From positions 1 to 26,464 of the forward strand of contig JALLAP010000041.1 of NCBI GenBank assembly GCA_036939355.1: 26,464 bases of DNA, written 5' to 3'. This stretch comes from Thalassiosira profunda. Lineage: Eukaryota > Bacillariophyta > Thalassiosirophyceae > Thalassiosirales > Thalassiosiraceae. The notes under the pieces are model-generated. The model had not been told where the DNA came from, made no database searches, and saw only the letters and a program-made list of their open reading frames with translations. This document shows positions 1 through 8,857 of this stretch, in pieces. Each line of letters starts with the position of its first letter. The stretch's first letter is position 1. Made by a program: the position numbers and the translations under genes.

Positions 1-1771
1 CTCCGATGTCTGTCCTGCCCTCGTCGTCGTCCACGCCCCTTGCGCCGATGACCATAATGTCGCCATCGAGGGCCACCAGGTTGCCAAATCGATCGTCACC
101 TTGGCCGGTGTTATCCTGAAGCTTTTGTTGATAGGTCCACCCATCTCCATCCCGCTCCCACACGTAGGCTGCTCCCTGATCCATGTGCACGTCGTCGTCC
201 CAGAAGGCACCAATCACAATTGTGTCTGCGTCAATCGCAACACTGTTGCCAAAGTTGTCGTAGCTCTCGCTGTCCGGGGCCAGGAGCTTGGATTGCTGGG
301 ACCACGCTCCGCTGGCATCCCTTTCGAAGACATACACGGCCCCACTGTCGTCTCCGCCGTCGTCATCCCAAGTCGCACTGACGATGGCAGTGTCCCCGTG
401 CACTGCCACGTCTCCACCAAAGAACTGGACAAGAGGATCAAGAGATGTCAGCAATGGCCACAAGGCAATCATCGAGCTGAAAGCATGTCTAGCAAACTCA
501 CGTCGTGATCGCCGGCATCGTCCGCGGCGAGCTTGGCCTGGTACGTCCACGTGTCTCCCTCCCGGACAAAAACGTGGGCCGCTCCCTTGTTGTACTCGAA
601 GTTCTCGTCGTCGGTGTCTCCCCACGCGCCAACAAGGATCGTATCACCAAATATGTCCACGCTCCAGCCAAAGTTTGTCCCAAACTGGTAATCCTCCGGG
701 TTGTCGGGAATGAGCGTCGCTTGCCGATCCCACTCCCCATTCTCGTCCTTCACGAACACAATCACGATCCCCTTGGTCCCGTCGTAGTTGGGCGAGCCCA
801 CGATCGCGGTATCACCATAAATTGCAACCACGGCGTCCCGCATCTCGTCAGGGTCCGATATGAGCTCGATGGAGTCGTCCAAAATCAACTCCTCCGACAG
901 CGCGGGCTTGGTCGGCGGGGGCGGCGCCAAATCTCCCTCCTCGATCTCGACGGTCAGCGTGGCCGTGTCGCACTGTTCGGGGTCGTCGACGAGGCACGCT
1001 TCGTACGTGCACTCGTCGGTCCCGACGTAGAATTCATCGCCCGTGCGGGGGGTGTAAATGATGTACTGCAGGTCGAAGTCCACGATGCAGCTCCCGTGGG
1101 TGGCCTGCTGGGTGATTTGGATCGTGGCCTCGCCGCCGATGTCGTTGTCGAGGACGTAGATCGATTCGGCGCCCAATTCCTGGAAGATATCGAGCGAGAA
1201 GGCAAAGGTGTCGTCAATGGCCTGGAAGCCCGATCCCGATCCATCACTAGCGATCATGTCGCCGTCCAAGAGGGTGTCCTCGTCGAGATCCTCCCACGGC
1301 TGCAGTGGGGGGAAGGCACATTATATATGAGCGAACATTCCAAGAAAAAGAAGACATGATAGCACCTTTGCAACTCACCACCTCCTGCATCCCCCCGTCC
1401 AATTCCTCGTCCAGATCTCCGGCGTCCAAGTCCTCGTCCAACGCCACATCTCCATCTCCATCTTCGATATCCTCCGGAGCGCCGACGTTCTCCCCGCCAT
1501 TGCCCTCGCTGCTGCCCCTCTCGCCCTCGCTCGCCTCGCCGTTGTCCTTCGACAGCGTCACCCCCAGCACCACCGCCAAAATCACCGCCAGCAGCGCCAC
1601 GAGTCCTCCGATAATGTGGCGCTTCTTCACCTTCCGCCGGTGGTCGCTCTGGGAGAAGTCGCCGATTTGGCGCTGGTGCACGTCGCTCTCGTCGCCGGAG
1701 GGCACTTGCAGTGTGGGTGGCGGGGCCGCCGCCGCGGCGTCCACCTCGACCTCGATCGCTTCGCCCATCAT
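1..1771 (-). CDS. FG-GAP beta-propeller type-II membrane protein, copy A (3' partial)
   Basis: Spliced gene running off the left edge. Exon 1 is 1771-1379, exon 2 is 1299-502 and exon 3 runs from 424 past base 1. The introns (1378-1300, 79 nt; 501-425, 77 nt) begin GTGAGT, end CAG and are both phase 0. The protein starts MMGEA, has an acidic/Pro cytosolic tail, a KKR-flanked membrane helix at about residues 50-75, then an acidic stalk. A bacterial-Ig/cadherin-like domain follows (VLDND...HG...YTP...GTDECTY...TATLT), then FG-GAP propeller blades with DDD calcium-type loops. The start was chosen because the double ATG is conserved in copy B. FG-GAP propellers bind ligands or partners outside cells; the ligand is unknown. 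The 77-nt intron shifts the frame if retained, unlike its 75-nt counterpart in copy B. Confidence 0.88.
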
Positions 1772-2267
1772 GGTTGCTCGTTGGTGGAGGTTGTTGAGAG
1801 CGGTAGCCTGGATTATGAGCCGAGGTGCTCCTCGTCGGCAAACGGTGGAGAGGTGGGTGGAGGGCGAAACACATCATTGGCATTGATTTATCGAATTCCG
1901 ACGTAGAATTTCTACACGAGCTCAACTCCGAATCCGTCCCCCGCGGCGGATTTTCAGCGGATTTGCACGAAGGGAGCACAACTGCCACAACCACCCCCAC
2001 CCACCCACCACCACAACTTCTATCCCACACATCGCTCAGACTGCGCATCCTGCGGCAAGAAGCCCTTCAACCTCTTCCGGAGGCTGACGGCATTGCTCCT
2101 TGCAGTCAGTTCAGTAGTACGATAAATTAAGAATAGATATGCATCTTCAAAGCCCAACAATGCTCATTCGCTCTTCTGTTTGTTTACAGTGCAGTACCTG
2201 TGGCTTTAATTCTACTGTGCCCATAGGTGTCAGTATTTCTCCTTCAAAGCCCTTATTGCTTTCACTT
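1772..2267. other. Intergenic flank between FG-GAP A and membrane protein A
   Basis: It holds the 5' flank of FG-GAP A (minus strand), including a segment near 1896-1915 (ATTCCGACGTA) also found upstream of copy B near 7080. The end, from about 2090, matches the 3' flank of the membrane-protein gene in B (about 8697). A short plus-strand stretch at 2042-2083 would encode CASCGKKPFNLFRR, reminiscent of a FYVE finger start. No complete gene is supported. Confidence 0.5.
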
Positions 2268-2774
2268 TCACTCCTTTTTGTGCGCCTTGCCGCCACCGCC
2301 GAACAGCAAGGTGCTCGCAAGACAAGCGTGTCCGAGCAGGAAGAAGGAGTGGAGTGCCCGCGCGGGCCCAAACGCCGCCAGAACGGGCTCGTGCAAGTTC
2401 CCAATGTAGTAATTGCCTGACAGCGCCATTGTCTGATTCCACACGACGATTGCGTGCGCCGCCACGAACGCCACAAAGACTGGGAGCCTCTGGGAGTGGC
2501 TCGTGAAGAGTCCGGCATGAATTGCAATTATGCATGCGAACACGACAAAGCCGTGCTGGTTGTCGCAGTCGACGGCCGCAAAGGTAGCCAGCCTGGCCGT
2601 GGCGTCGCTGACGCTGGCATCTCCCGCGGCGATCAAGGCGAGGTCCTCCGTGGCGATTTCCAACACCCCCGCCGCAAAGTCGGCTGGCGCGACGAGGGCG
2701 AAGGACATCATGGCGCCGAAGAGGACGCCCTCAAAGGTGAGGAACACCGTCGCAACAGCGGAAGCCGTCACCAT
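2268..2774 (-). CDS. Small four-helix membrane protein, copy A
   Basis: This encodes 168 residues. Hydrophobic segments lie at about residues 7-29, 76-93, 97-118 and 143-160, so it is probably a four-helix integral membrane protein with a short basic C-terminal tail (KAHKKE). Polar residues inside helices (HGF, HAG, WNQTM, SGNYY) could form a substrate or cofactor site, but I recognise no family with certainty. The start at 2774 is used because the copy-B gene begins at the matching ATG; an in-frame ATG at 2822 lies in sequence not shared with B. It is divergent from the SDR gene, with 228 bp between the start codons. It differs from copy B at about 11 of 168 residues. Confidence 0.8.
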   Translation of the reverse strand: MVTASAVATVFLTFEGVLFGAMMSFALVAPADFAAGVLEIATEDLALIAAGDASVSDATARLATFAAVDCDNQHGFVVFACIIAIHAGLFTSHSQRLPVFVAFVAAHAIVVWNQTMALSGNYYIGNLHEPVLAAFGPARALHSFFLLGHACLASTLLFGGGGKAHKKE

Positions 2775-3002
2775 CGTTTGGATATTATGAGGAGCGCTGG
2801 CTATGGCGCCGCGCCATCGCAACTATTTATGCAATGCAGCTTCAACTTGCGCATGCAACTTTGGGGGTTCTTGCCTTGTGCCTTGCTCTTCGCGCGCCGC
2901 CGGCCTTTCCCGCGAGCCGCGCCCCAGATTTGCTAAACTCTGGACTCTGACGCACAACTCGTGCTTTTCTCTGGGCTCACACCCTCATCGGCCTCCTCCA
3001 CC
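2775..3002. promoter_or_regulatory. Shared divergent promoter region, membrane protein A / SDR A
   Basis: There are 228 bp between two divergent start codons. It contains the GCATGCAACTTTG element (near 2851) also present upstream of membrane protein B (near 9492) and, as GCATGCAACTTTC, upstream of the secreted-protein gene (near 10912). The last bases (CGGCCTCCTCCACC) before the SDR ATG are conserved in block B. No TATA box or initiator was identified with confidence. Confidence 0.5.
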
Positions 3003-4265
3003 ATGACGCTGCCGACGCCCCTCCTCGCCGCGTTGGCCGCGCTGGCGCTCATTTGCACCGTCAATTCCCCCTTTGCAAGCGCGCTCTCGCTCGACGTCGC
3101 CGGCAGCCGGCGGGACTTCCTCCGGACCACCGCGGCTGCCGGAGGCGCCGCCTCCCTCCTAGCCCCCGGGCTTGCGGGCGCCGCCGACTCCGGGGCGGGC
3201 CGCACCGTCTGCGTCACCGGGGCGAACGGGTACATTGGATTGCACTGCGTGCAACAGCTGCTGGAGCGGGGGTACAATGTCAGAGCCGCGGTCCGGTCGA
3301 CGGCTCCCTCCAAAACGAAGGATCTGACCCGAATCGCGGCGGAACTGGGCGCGACGGACACGCTGGACTTTGCAACCATCGACCTGTTCGACGTGGGAAG
3401 CCTGGTCGACGCGGGGAAAGGATGTGAGGGCATGATCCACCTTGCTTCTCCCTATTCCTTCTCCAAATCTGGTGACCCCGTCAAAACCATCGTCGCGCCG
3501 GCCATTGCGGGCGCGACGAATGCAGTGAGGGCGGCAGAGGAGCTCAAGCTGACCAAATTGGTGAATTGCGGGAGCGTCTTTGGAATGGTCGGGTCCGTCG
3601 CCGAACAGGGATATGATCACGTCTACGGAGCACAAGACGTCAACGGCTTCAACACCCCAAATGGCTGCGCCTACGCGTATAGCAAGCGGGCGTCGCAGGA
3701 GGAAAGCATCGCCCTCGCAAAAGAGAAGGGAGTGGATCTGATCACCCTCAACGTCGGACAGGTGTGTGGGCCGGCCTTGAGTCCGGACCAAGTCAATCCA
3801 TCGTGGGAAGCGATCAAGCTGTTGGCCAATCCGCAGCCGGGCGGTGCAGTCCTCGGGTGCACGGCCCCAGCGCTGGTCGACGTGCGGGATGTGGCGCTGG
3901 CGCATGTGAATGCTTTGAAGCTGGGAGCGTCCACTGTTCCGCGCAGATACGTCGTGGCCGCGCGGAGGGAGAGCCCAACGTACGTGGAGATTGCTGAGAC
4001 ATTCGCAGAGATTCTTCCGGAGCGGGGCCTCCCGGCGACGGTCGAGGCGCTGCCTCCCGGCGCGCAGAAGTTGGTCGTCAAGGGCATCAAGCTCGGCGAC
4101 AAGGGGTTGGGCGAGCTGTTGGAGGGAGTATCGGTGCCGCCCGGCAAGACGCTGTTGGTGGACGTGGATCCGATGAAGAGGGATGTATTGCCGACGCCGC
4201 GATCTTTGCGGAATACACTGGCTGACTTTGTTGACAATCAGGTTGCTTACGGGCACGTCGTTTAA
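3003..4265 (+). CDS. Extended SDR (dihydroflavonol-reductase/epimerase-like), copy A, Tat-type lumen signal
   Basis: This 420-residue NAD(P)-dependent oxidoreductase of the extended SDR superfamily has no visible intron. Residues 1-27 form a hydrophobic ER-type signal ending FASA. It is followed by SRRDFL (35-40) and an Ala/Leu/Gly-rich h-region ending AGAA (about 60), a textbook twin-arginine signal. The Rossmann motif TGANGYIG is at 72-79 and the catalytic YAYSK at 224-228. The body resembles dihydroflavonol 4-reductase/cinnamoyl-CoA-reductase-type enzymes, but the substrate cannot be read from sequence. The start at 3003 is used because the same ATG and the bases before it (CCTCCACC) are conserved in copy B; an upstream in-frame ATG at 2961 is not. 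Signal plus Tat motif suggests import into the thylakoid lumen (inference). Confidence 0.9.
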   Translation: MTLPTPLLAALAALALICTVNSPFASALSLDVAGSRRDFLRTTAAAGGAASLLAPGLAGAADSGAGRTVCVTGANGYIGLHCVQQLLERGYNVRAAVRSTAPSKTKDLTRIAAELGATDTLDFATIDLFDVGSLVDAGKGCEGMIHLASPYSFSKSGDPVKTIVAPAIAGATNAVRAAEELKLTKLVNCGSVFGMVGSVAEQGYDHVYGAQDVNGFNTPNGCAYAYSKRASQEESIALAKEKGVDLITLNVGQVCGPALSPDQVNPSWEAIKLLANPQPGGAVLGCTAPALVDVRDVALAHVNALKLGASTVPRRYVVAARRESPTYVEIAETFAEILPERGLPATVEALPPGAQKLVVKGIKLGDKGLGELLEGVSVPPGKTLLVDVDPMKRDVLPTPRSLRNTLADFVDNQVAYGHVV

Positions 4266-4612
4266 CTTGCAACGATGCAATTTTAGGTGATCGCTCTTCA
4301 CATTGTTTGCCTGCAAGCACCTGCCCAGCGATTCTCAAAGGGTAATCCCCAGATGGTAGGGTAAGAGAAGTATGTAAGTAGGAATGTAGAATGTACTTGA
4401 CATAAAGAACATCAGTGCCGGCCCTCTGCGCACGCGTGCTCCCCAGGGTGATTGCGTCTTCCTGCTCAGCGGCATTTGCAACCTCAATCCCACCGCCCCT
4501 GCTCGATGCCCATGCCGGGACCGTAGATGCAATGCTCAGCATCATTCATTCACGCTCCATGTGTAACTAGTCGTTTGCAAGAGGGGAGCCGCCTCCACAA
4601 AATGCGCGCATC
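4266..4612. promoter_or_regulatory. SDR A 3' flank and conserved acyltransferase 5' region (A)
   Basis: The first part is the 3' UTR of the SDR, with the TTGCAACGATGCAATT element shared with copy B. From about 4360 the sequence matches 12465-12706 upstream of the intact acyltransferase. Shared blocks include GTAAGAGAAGTA, GACATAAAGAACATCA, GATTGCGTCTTCCTGCTC, CCCATGCCGGGACCGTA and CTCAGCATCATTCATTCACG. Conservation here exceeds that of neighbouring non-coding DNA, which is consistent with promoter or 5' UTR function. Confidence 0.55.
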
Positions 4613-4715
4613 ATGGAGGCCGTCGAGCTCGTCGCGCCGCCCTCCGTCGCCCGCCGCCGCTTCTCCGACTCGTATGCGGCGGGCGTCGCGGGGAGGCGGC
4701 GGCGATCGCTGCTGA
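4613..4715 (+). pseudogene. WS/DGAT-like acyltransferase, copy A, first 34 codons only
   Basis: It starts ATGGAGGCCG and encodes MEAVELVAPPSVARRRFSDS and a following Arg-rich stretch, almost identical to the first 34 residues of the acyltransferase at 12707. It stops at the single N (4716). Directly after the N the 3' flank of FG-GAP B begins. There is no internal lesion, so this may be a genuine gene truncated by the duplication junction, or an intact gene whose remainder is missing from the assembly. Confidence 0.7.
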
Positions 4716-4716
4716 N
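4716..4716. other. Assembly gap (single N) without flanking overlap
   Basis: One N joins the acyltransferase stub to the FG-GAP B flank. Unlike the other four Ns, the flanks do not repeat each other. The true distance across this point is therefore unknown. Confidence 0.85.
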
Positions 4717-4793
4717 AACGTCTCCAAAGAATAGAGACGGGCAGATCAGTGAACTCAGATGGTGATATCCGCAGACAGCCTAATAATCCCTTG

Positions 4794-6891
4794 TTAGTAT
4801 TCAAACACGTGCATCTCCCCGCTCTTGGAACCGACGACAATGGTGCCGTCGTCAATCCTAGTGCTGTACCCGAAGAAATCCTCTTGCTCGCCTGCGGGCG
4901 CCAACAATTTCGCCTGGTGCTCCCATCCGCCGTTTCCGTCTGATACATAGACGTGCACCGATCCACTCTCTTCTCCACTGTCGTCGTCGAACCTCGCCGC
5001 AACAAGGATCGTACCGCCAGAGATATCCACGCTGTTGCCGAATTCATCTCCCATGGCACCGTCCGGTGATTCCAGCTTGGCTTGTTGCGTCCACCCCGAC
5101 GCATCCCTGACGAAAACGTGCGCTGCTCCGATGTCTGTCCTGCCCTCGTCGTCGTCCACGCCCCTTGCGCCGATGACCATGATGTCGCCATCGAGGGCCA
5201 CCAGGTTGCCAAATCGATCGTCACCCTGGCCCGTGTTATCCTGAAGCTTTTGTTGATAGGTCCACCCATCTCCATCCCGCTCCCAAACGTAGGCCGCTCC
5301 CTGGTCCATGTGCACGTCGTCGTCCCAGAAGGCACCAATCACAATTGTGGCTCCGTCGATCGCAACACTGTTGCCAAAGTTGTCGTAGCTCTCGCTGTCC
5401 GGGGCCACGAGCTTGGATTGCTGGGACCACCCGCCGCTGGCGTCCCTCTCAAAGACGTACACGGCTCCGCTGTCGTCTCCACCGTCGTCGTCCCACGTCG
5501 CACTGACAATGGCAGTGTCCCCGTGCACCGCCACGTCGCCACCAAAGAACTGGACAAAAGGATCAAGGGATGTCAGCAATGGCCACAAGCAATCATCAAA
5601 CTGAAAGCAGTTTAGCAAACTCACGTCGTGATCGCCGGCATCGTCGGCAGCAAGCTTGGCCTGGTACGTCCACGTGTCGCCCTCCCGAACAAAAACGTGG
5701 GCCGCTCCCTTGTTGTACTCGAAGTTCTCGTCGTCGGTGTCGCCCCACGCGCCAACAAGGATCGTATCAGCAAAAATGTCCACGCTCCAGCCAAAGTTCG
5801 TCCCAAACTGGTAATCCTCGGGGTTGTCGGGAATGAGCGTCGCCTGCCGATCCCACTCCCCATTTTCATCCTTCACGAACACAATCACGATCCCCTTGGT
5901 CCCGTCGTAATTGGGCGAGCCAACGATGGCCGTATCACCGTAAATTGCCACAACGGCGTCCCGCATCTCGTCAGGGTCCGATATGAGCTCAATGGAGTCA
6001 TCCAAAATCAACTCCTCCGACAGCGCGGGCTTGGTCGGCGGGGGCGGCGACAAATCTCCCTCCTCGATCTCAATGGTCAGCGTGGCCGTGTCGCACTGTT
6101 CGGGGTCGTCGACGAGGCACGCTTCGTACGTGCACTCGTCGGTCCCGACGTAGAATTCATCGCCCGTGCGGGGGGTGTAAATGATGTACTGCAGGTCGAA
6201 GTCCACGATGCAGCTCCCGTGGGTGGCCTGCTGGGTGATTTGGATCGTGGCCTCGCCGCCGATGTCGTTGTCGAGGACGTAGATCGATTCGGCGCCCAGC
6301 TCTTGGAAAATGTCGAGCGAGAAGGCGAAGGTGTCGTCGACGGCCTGGAAGCCCGATCCCGATCCATCGCTAGCGACCATGTCGCCGTCCAAGAGGGTGT
6401 CCTCGTCGAGATCCTCCCACGGCTGCAGTGAGGGGAAGGCACATTTTATATGAGCGAACATTCCAAGAAAAGGAACACAGATAGATAGCACCTTTGCAAC
6501 TCACCACCTCCTGCATTCCCCCGTCCAAACCCTCGTCCAAATCCCCAGCGTCGAAGTCCTCGTCCAACGCCACATCTCCATCTTCGATATCCTCCGGAGT
6601 GCCGACGTTCTCCCCGCCATTGCCCTCGCTGCTCCCCCTCTCACTCTCGCTAGCCTCGCCCTCGTCCTTCGACAGCGTCACCCCCAGCACCACCGCCAGG
6701 ATCACCGCCAGCAGCGCCACGAGTCCTCCGATAATGTGGCGCTTCTTCACCTTCCGCCGGTGGTCGCTCTGGGAGAAGTCGCCGATTTGGCGCTGGTGCA
6801 CGTCGCTCTCGTCGCCGGAGGGCACTTGCAATGTGGGTGGCGGGGCCGCCGCGGCGGCGTCCACTTCGACCTCGATTGCTTCACCCATCAT
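4794..6891 (-). CDS. FG-GAP beta-propeller type-II membrane protein, copy B (complete)
   Basis: Exons are 6891-6505, 6422-5625 and 5549-4794, giving 646 residues. The introns (82 and 75 nt) begin GTGAGT, end CAG and are phase 0. Order: acidic cytosolic tail; basic-flanked membrane helix (about 50-75, HIIGGLVALLAVILAVVLG); Glu/Asp/Gly stalk; bacterial-Ig/cadherin-like domain (about 175-245); Pro-rich link; then seven FG-GAP-type units (for example NFGWSVDI, FFGGDVAV, NFGNSVAI, RFGNLVAL, EFGNSVDI, FFGYSTRI) with DDD loops, suggesting a seven-bladed calcium-binding propeller outside the cell. Without splicing, the 75-nt intron reads through in frame, adding 25 residues that break the GDHD-FFGG blade junction; splicing restores a clean repeat. 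Ligand unknown. Confidence 0.9.
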
Positions 6892-7248
6892 GGTTGCTCG
6901 GTGGGGAGGTTCTTGAGAGCGGTAGCCTTGGATTTTGAGCCGAGAGTTGCTTCCTCGCCTTTTCCTTCTCAAGTCGAGGACGATGTGGTGGCGAAGCGAG
7001 CCGCGTGTTGCAAGTTGCAAGTATGTACCTAGCTTGGCTCCTTGTTGGCTCAAATCGGATTTCGGCCCTAATTGATACTAATTCCGACGTATCATTCCTA
7101 TACGACTAGCGACTCCGCGGATTTTGCGGAGAGTAACAACCTCACCTCCCCCACCCCACGCCCCCCCTCAGTTGGCACTTTGTTCATGTTGTTGCAAAGT
7201 GGCAGACGGATCACGAGGTAGCACGGGGTCAGATCAATAGAAAGCAAG
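6892..7248. promoter_or_regulatory. Divergent intergenic region, FG-GAP B / RING gene
   Basis: The first 60 bp next to FG-GAP B match the block-A flank (1772-1830). ATTCCGACGTA recurs near 7080, as in A near 1896. After about 7130 the sequence is specific to block B and leads into the RING gene. The in-frame extension of FG-GAP B up to 7053 is not conserved in copy A, so it is taken as non-coding. Confidence 0.5.
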
Positions 7249-7266
7249 GTGCTGCACCACGTTAAA

Positions 7267-8690
7267 ATGCCCGACCGAGGCAGCGATGTTGAGGAAAACG
7301 ACTGCCCGATCTGCCTGGAACCCATGCCGCCTTTTTGGGACGTGGGCCGTCGATCAGTGCTCCTCTGTTGCGGCCAGGACGTTTGTGCAGGATGCCTCGA
7401 CGAAAGGGTCAAGTTCCTGTTCGATGCGGCGTGCGCGGGATCGTATGGCAAAGCGGAAGAACAACTCAGGGACAAGTGTCCCCTCTGTCGAGCCACAATG
7501 CCCACTAGCACAGACCAGATGAGAGCGTTGATGCTAGAGGGTTTTCATGGGGGCCGTTTGCCACTGCGATTGTATTCGTTGCTAGGGAACAGATTGATGG
7601 AACAAGGACAGCGGGAAAACATTGCACACGGAATGCATGTGTTGATGCTTGGGGCTAAAAAAGGAGACCCACATTGTCAATTCAGGCTTGGCATCGCATA
7701 TTCTGAGGGTATGAGTGGTTTACCAAAATATTCGAATGGCAACAGATACCGTGCCGGCGAGGGGGGTGTACAGAAATCACCTGACGACGCTAAGAAGTGG
7801 TTCCTTGCAGCATCAGAGCAGGGGCATGCCATTGCCCAATACAAACTTGCAAATACATTCAGAACGGAAGAGAACATATTCGGAGACGCGGGCGATGATG
7901 CTGTGCACTTACACCATATGCGTTGTTCGGCATCGAAAGGGTTTGATGAGGCATGCTACAAACTAGGCTTATATCACAGCAAGGGCATTTATGGCCTGAC
8001 ACCATCCAAGAAAGAAGCTATTCGCGTCTTGACGCCTGCTGCTGAGAGAGGTCGTCATGCAAAAGCAATGGCTTTGCTTGGTTACCAACAATGTGTACCA
8101 GAATCAGAGCAGATGCCACCAGACAATCCCAATTTTGTGAAAGGGATGCATTGGCTACAAAGGGCTTCAGAGACTAGGGATGAACTCGCCATCTCGCTCT
8201 TGACGACTGTGAAGAAATGTGCTTCAGCTGCTATAAACTCGCTCCTCCGAACACGAATTACCTGCGGTGTGTCCGGTGCCGCGCGGCATGGTATTGCAGC
8301 AAGGACTGTCAGGTTCAGCACTGGAAGAAGGTGGAGGGGGGGCACAAACAGTTTTGCATCAAATGGGAAAGCAAAACAGATGGATAAGGACTGTGCTGCC
8401 TCAAGAAGCAGCGAAGTTGCAATGATTGTGGAGGGGAAGATTGTGGGCGGGCATTTCATACGGCATTCCATGTGCAGGACACCGCCAAGGCGCGGGGGCA
8501 TGGAAGCGCACGCACCACGAGCTCGCCAAGACGTGGGAAGATTGCAGTTTGGATGCGTAGTACAAAAAGGGACATTTGACGAAGGACGACCTCGCCGTCT
8601 CGCTTCGGGCGCATCAGGCAGCTCGGGAAGAACTCGCCAGCCGTGATAGGGCGAAGTGCGAGGCCTTTTTTGCTGGCGTGTCGTCTGTGA
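7267..8690 (+). pseudogene. RING-Sel1-MYND protein gene with broken reading frame
   Basis: The start at 7267 (AAAATG) is preferred over 7249. A C3HC4-like RING (CPICL ... CCGQDVCAGC ... CPLCR, 7303-7494) is followed by Sel1-like helical repeats (LGIAYSEG, WFLAASEQGHAIAQYKLA, ACYKLGLYHSKG) to about 8190. A MYND zinc finger (CFSC, CVRC, YCSKDCQ, HW, FC; 8220-8360) is clear but lies in another frame, ending at TAA 8385. A third frame then encodes a plausible C-terminal tail (HHELAKTWEDCSLDA, stop at 8558, then KKGHLTKDDLAVSLRAHQAA). The RING frame itself stays open to 8646, but its tail after about 8210 is not protein-like. The parts suggest a ubiquitin-ligase-type scaffold. Two frame changes and a stop argue for decay, or clustered sequencing errors. 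The gene is absent from block A. Confidence 0.75.
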
Positions 8691-8722
8691 TGGGAAGATT
8701 GCTCCTTGCGATCAGTTCATGT

Positions 8723-8728
8723 AATAAA
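8723..8728 (+). terminator. Candidate AATAAA poly(A) signal after RING gene
   Basis: A canonical hexamer lies between two convergent genes. The block-A counterpart reads GATAAATTAAG, so the hexamer is not conserved there. Confidence 0.35.
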
Positions 8729-8857
8729 TCAAGAATAGATGTGCATCTTCAAAGCCCAATGCTCATCGTTTTTACAGTGCAGTATCTGTGGCTTCCGCAC
8801 TGTTGTAGATTGTGTTTACCTGGGCCTATATCCAAAACCCCTTCCCGCCTTTCACTT

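Larger units (their letters stand above)
1..4715. repeat. Tandem segmental duplication, block A
   Basis: Gene order is FG-GAP (-), four-helix membrane protein (-), SDR (+), acyltransferase start (+). All four are found again in the same order and orientation in block B. Base 1 aligns with 5126, the SDR centres are offset by 8068 and the acyltransferase starts by 8094. Coding parts are nearly identical and intergenic parts conserved in patches. Block A lacks the RING-Sel1-MYND gene and the secreted-protein gene present in B. Confidence 0.9.

Noticed and set aside
505..1359. Long plus-strand open frame (284 codons), with a counterpart at 5628-6431
   Set aside because: Antisense to exon 2 of the FG-GAP genes. 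Its Arg/Val/Asp-rich composition is what the reverse strand of a GC-rich acidic gene gives.
3159..4316. Minus-strand open frame of 385 codons, repeated at 11227-12363
   Set aside because: Antisense to the SDR genes. The SDR strand shows clear catalytic motifs and a conserved start; the antisense frame shows no domain.
5550..5624. Reading the 75-nt segment of FG-GAP B as coding
   Set aside because: It has GTGAGT and CAG ends, the copy-A equivalent is 77 nt and breaks the frame, and splicing restores a regular FG-GAP blade.
6892..7053. N-terminal extension of FG-GAP B from an ATG at 7053
   Set aside because: The extension is not open or conserved in copy A, while the MMGEA start is identical in both.
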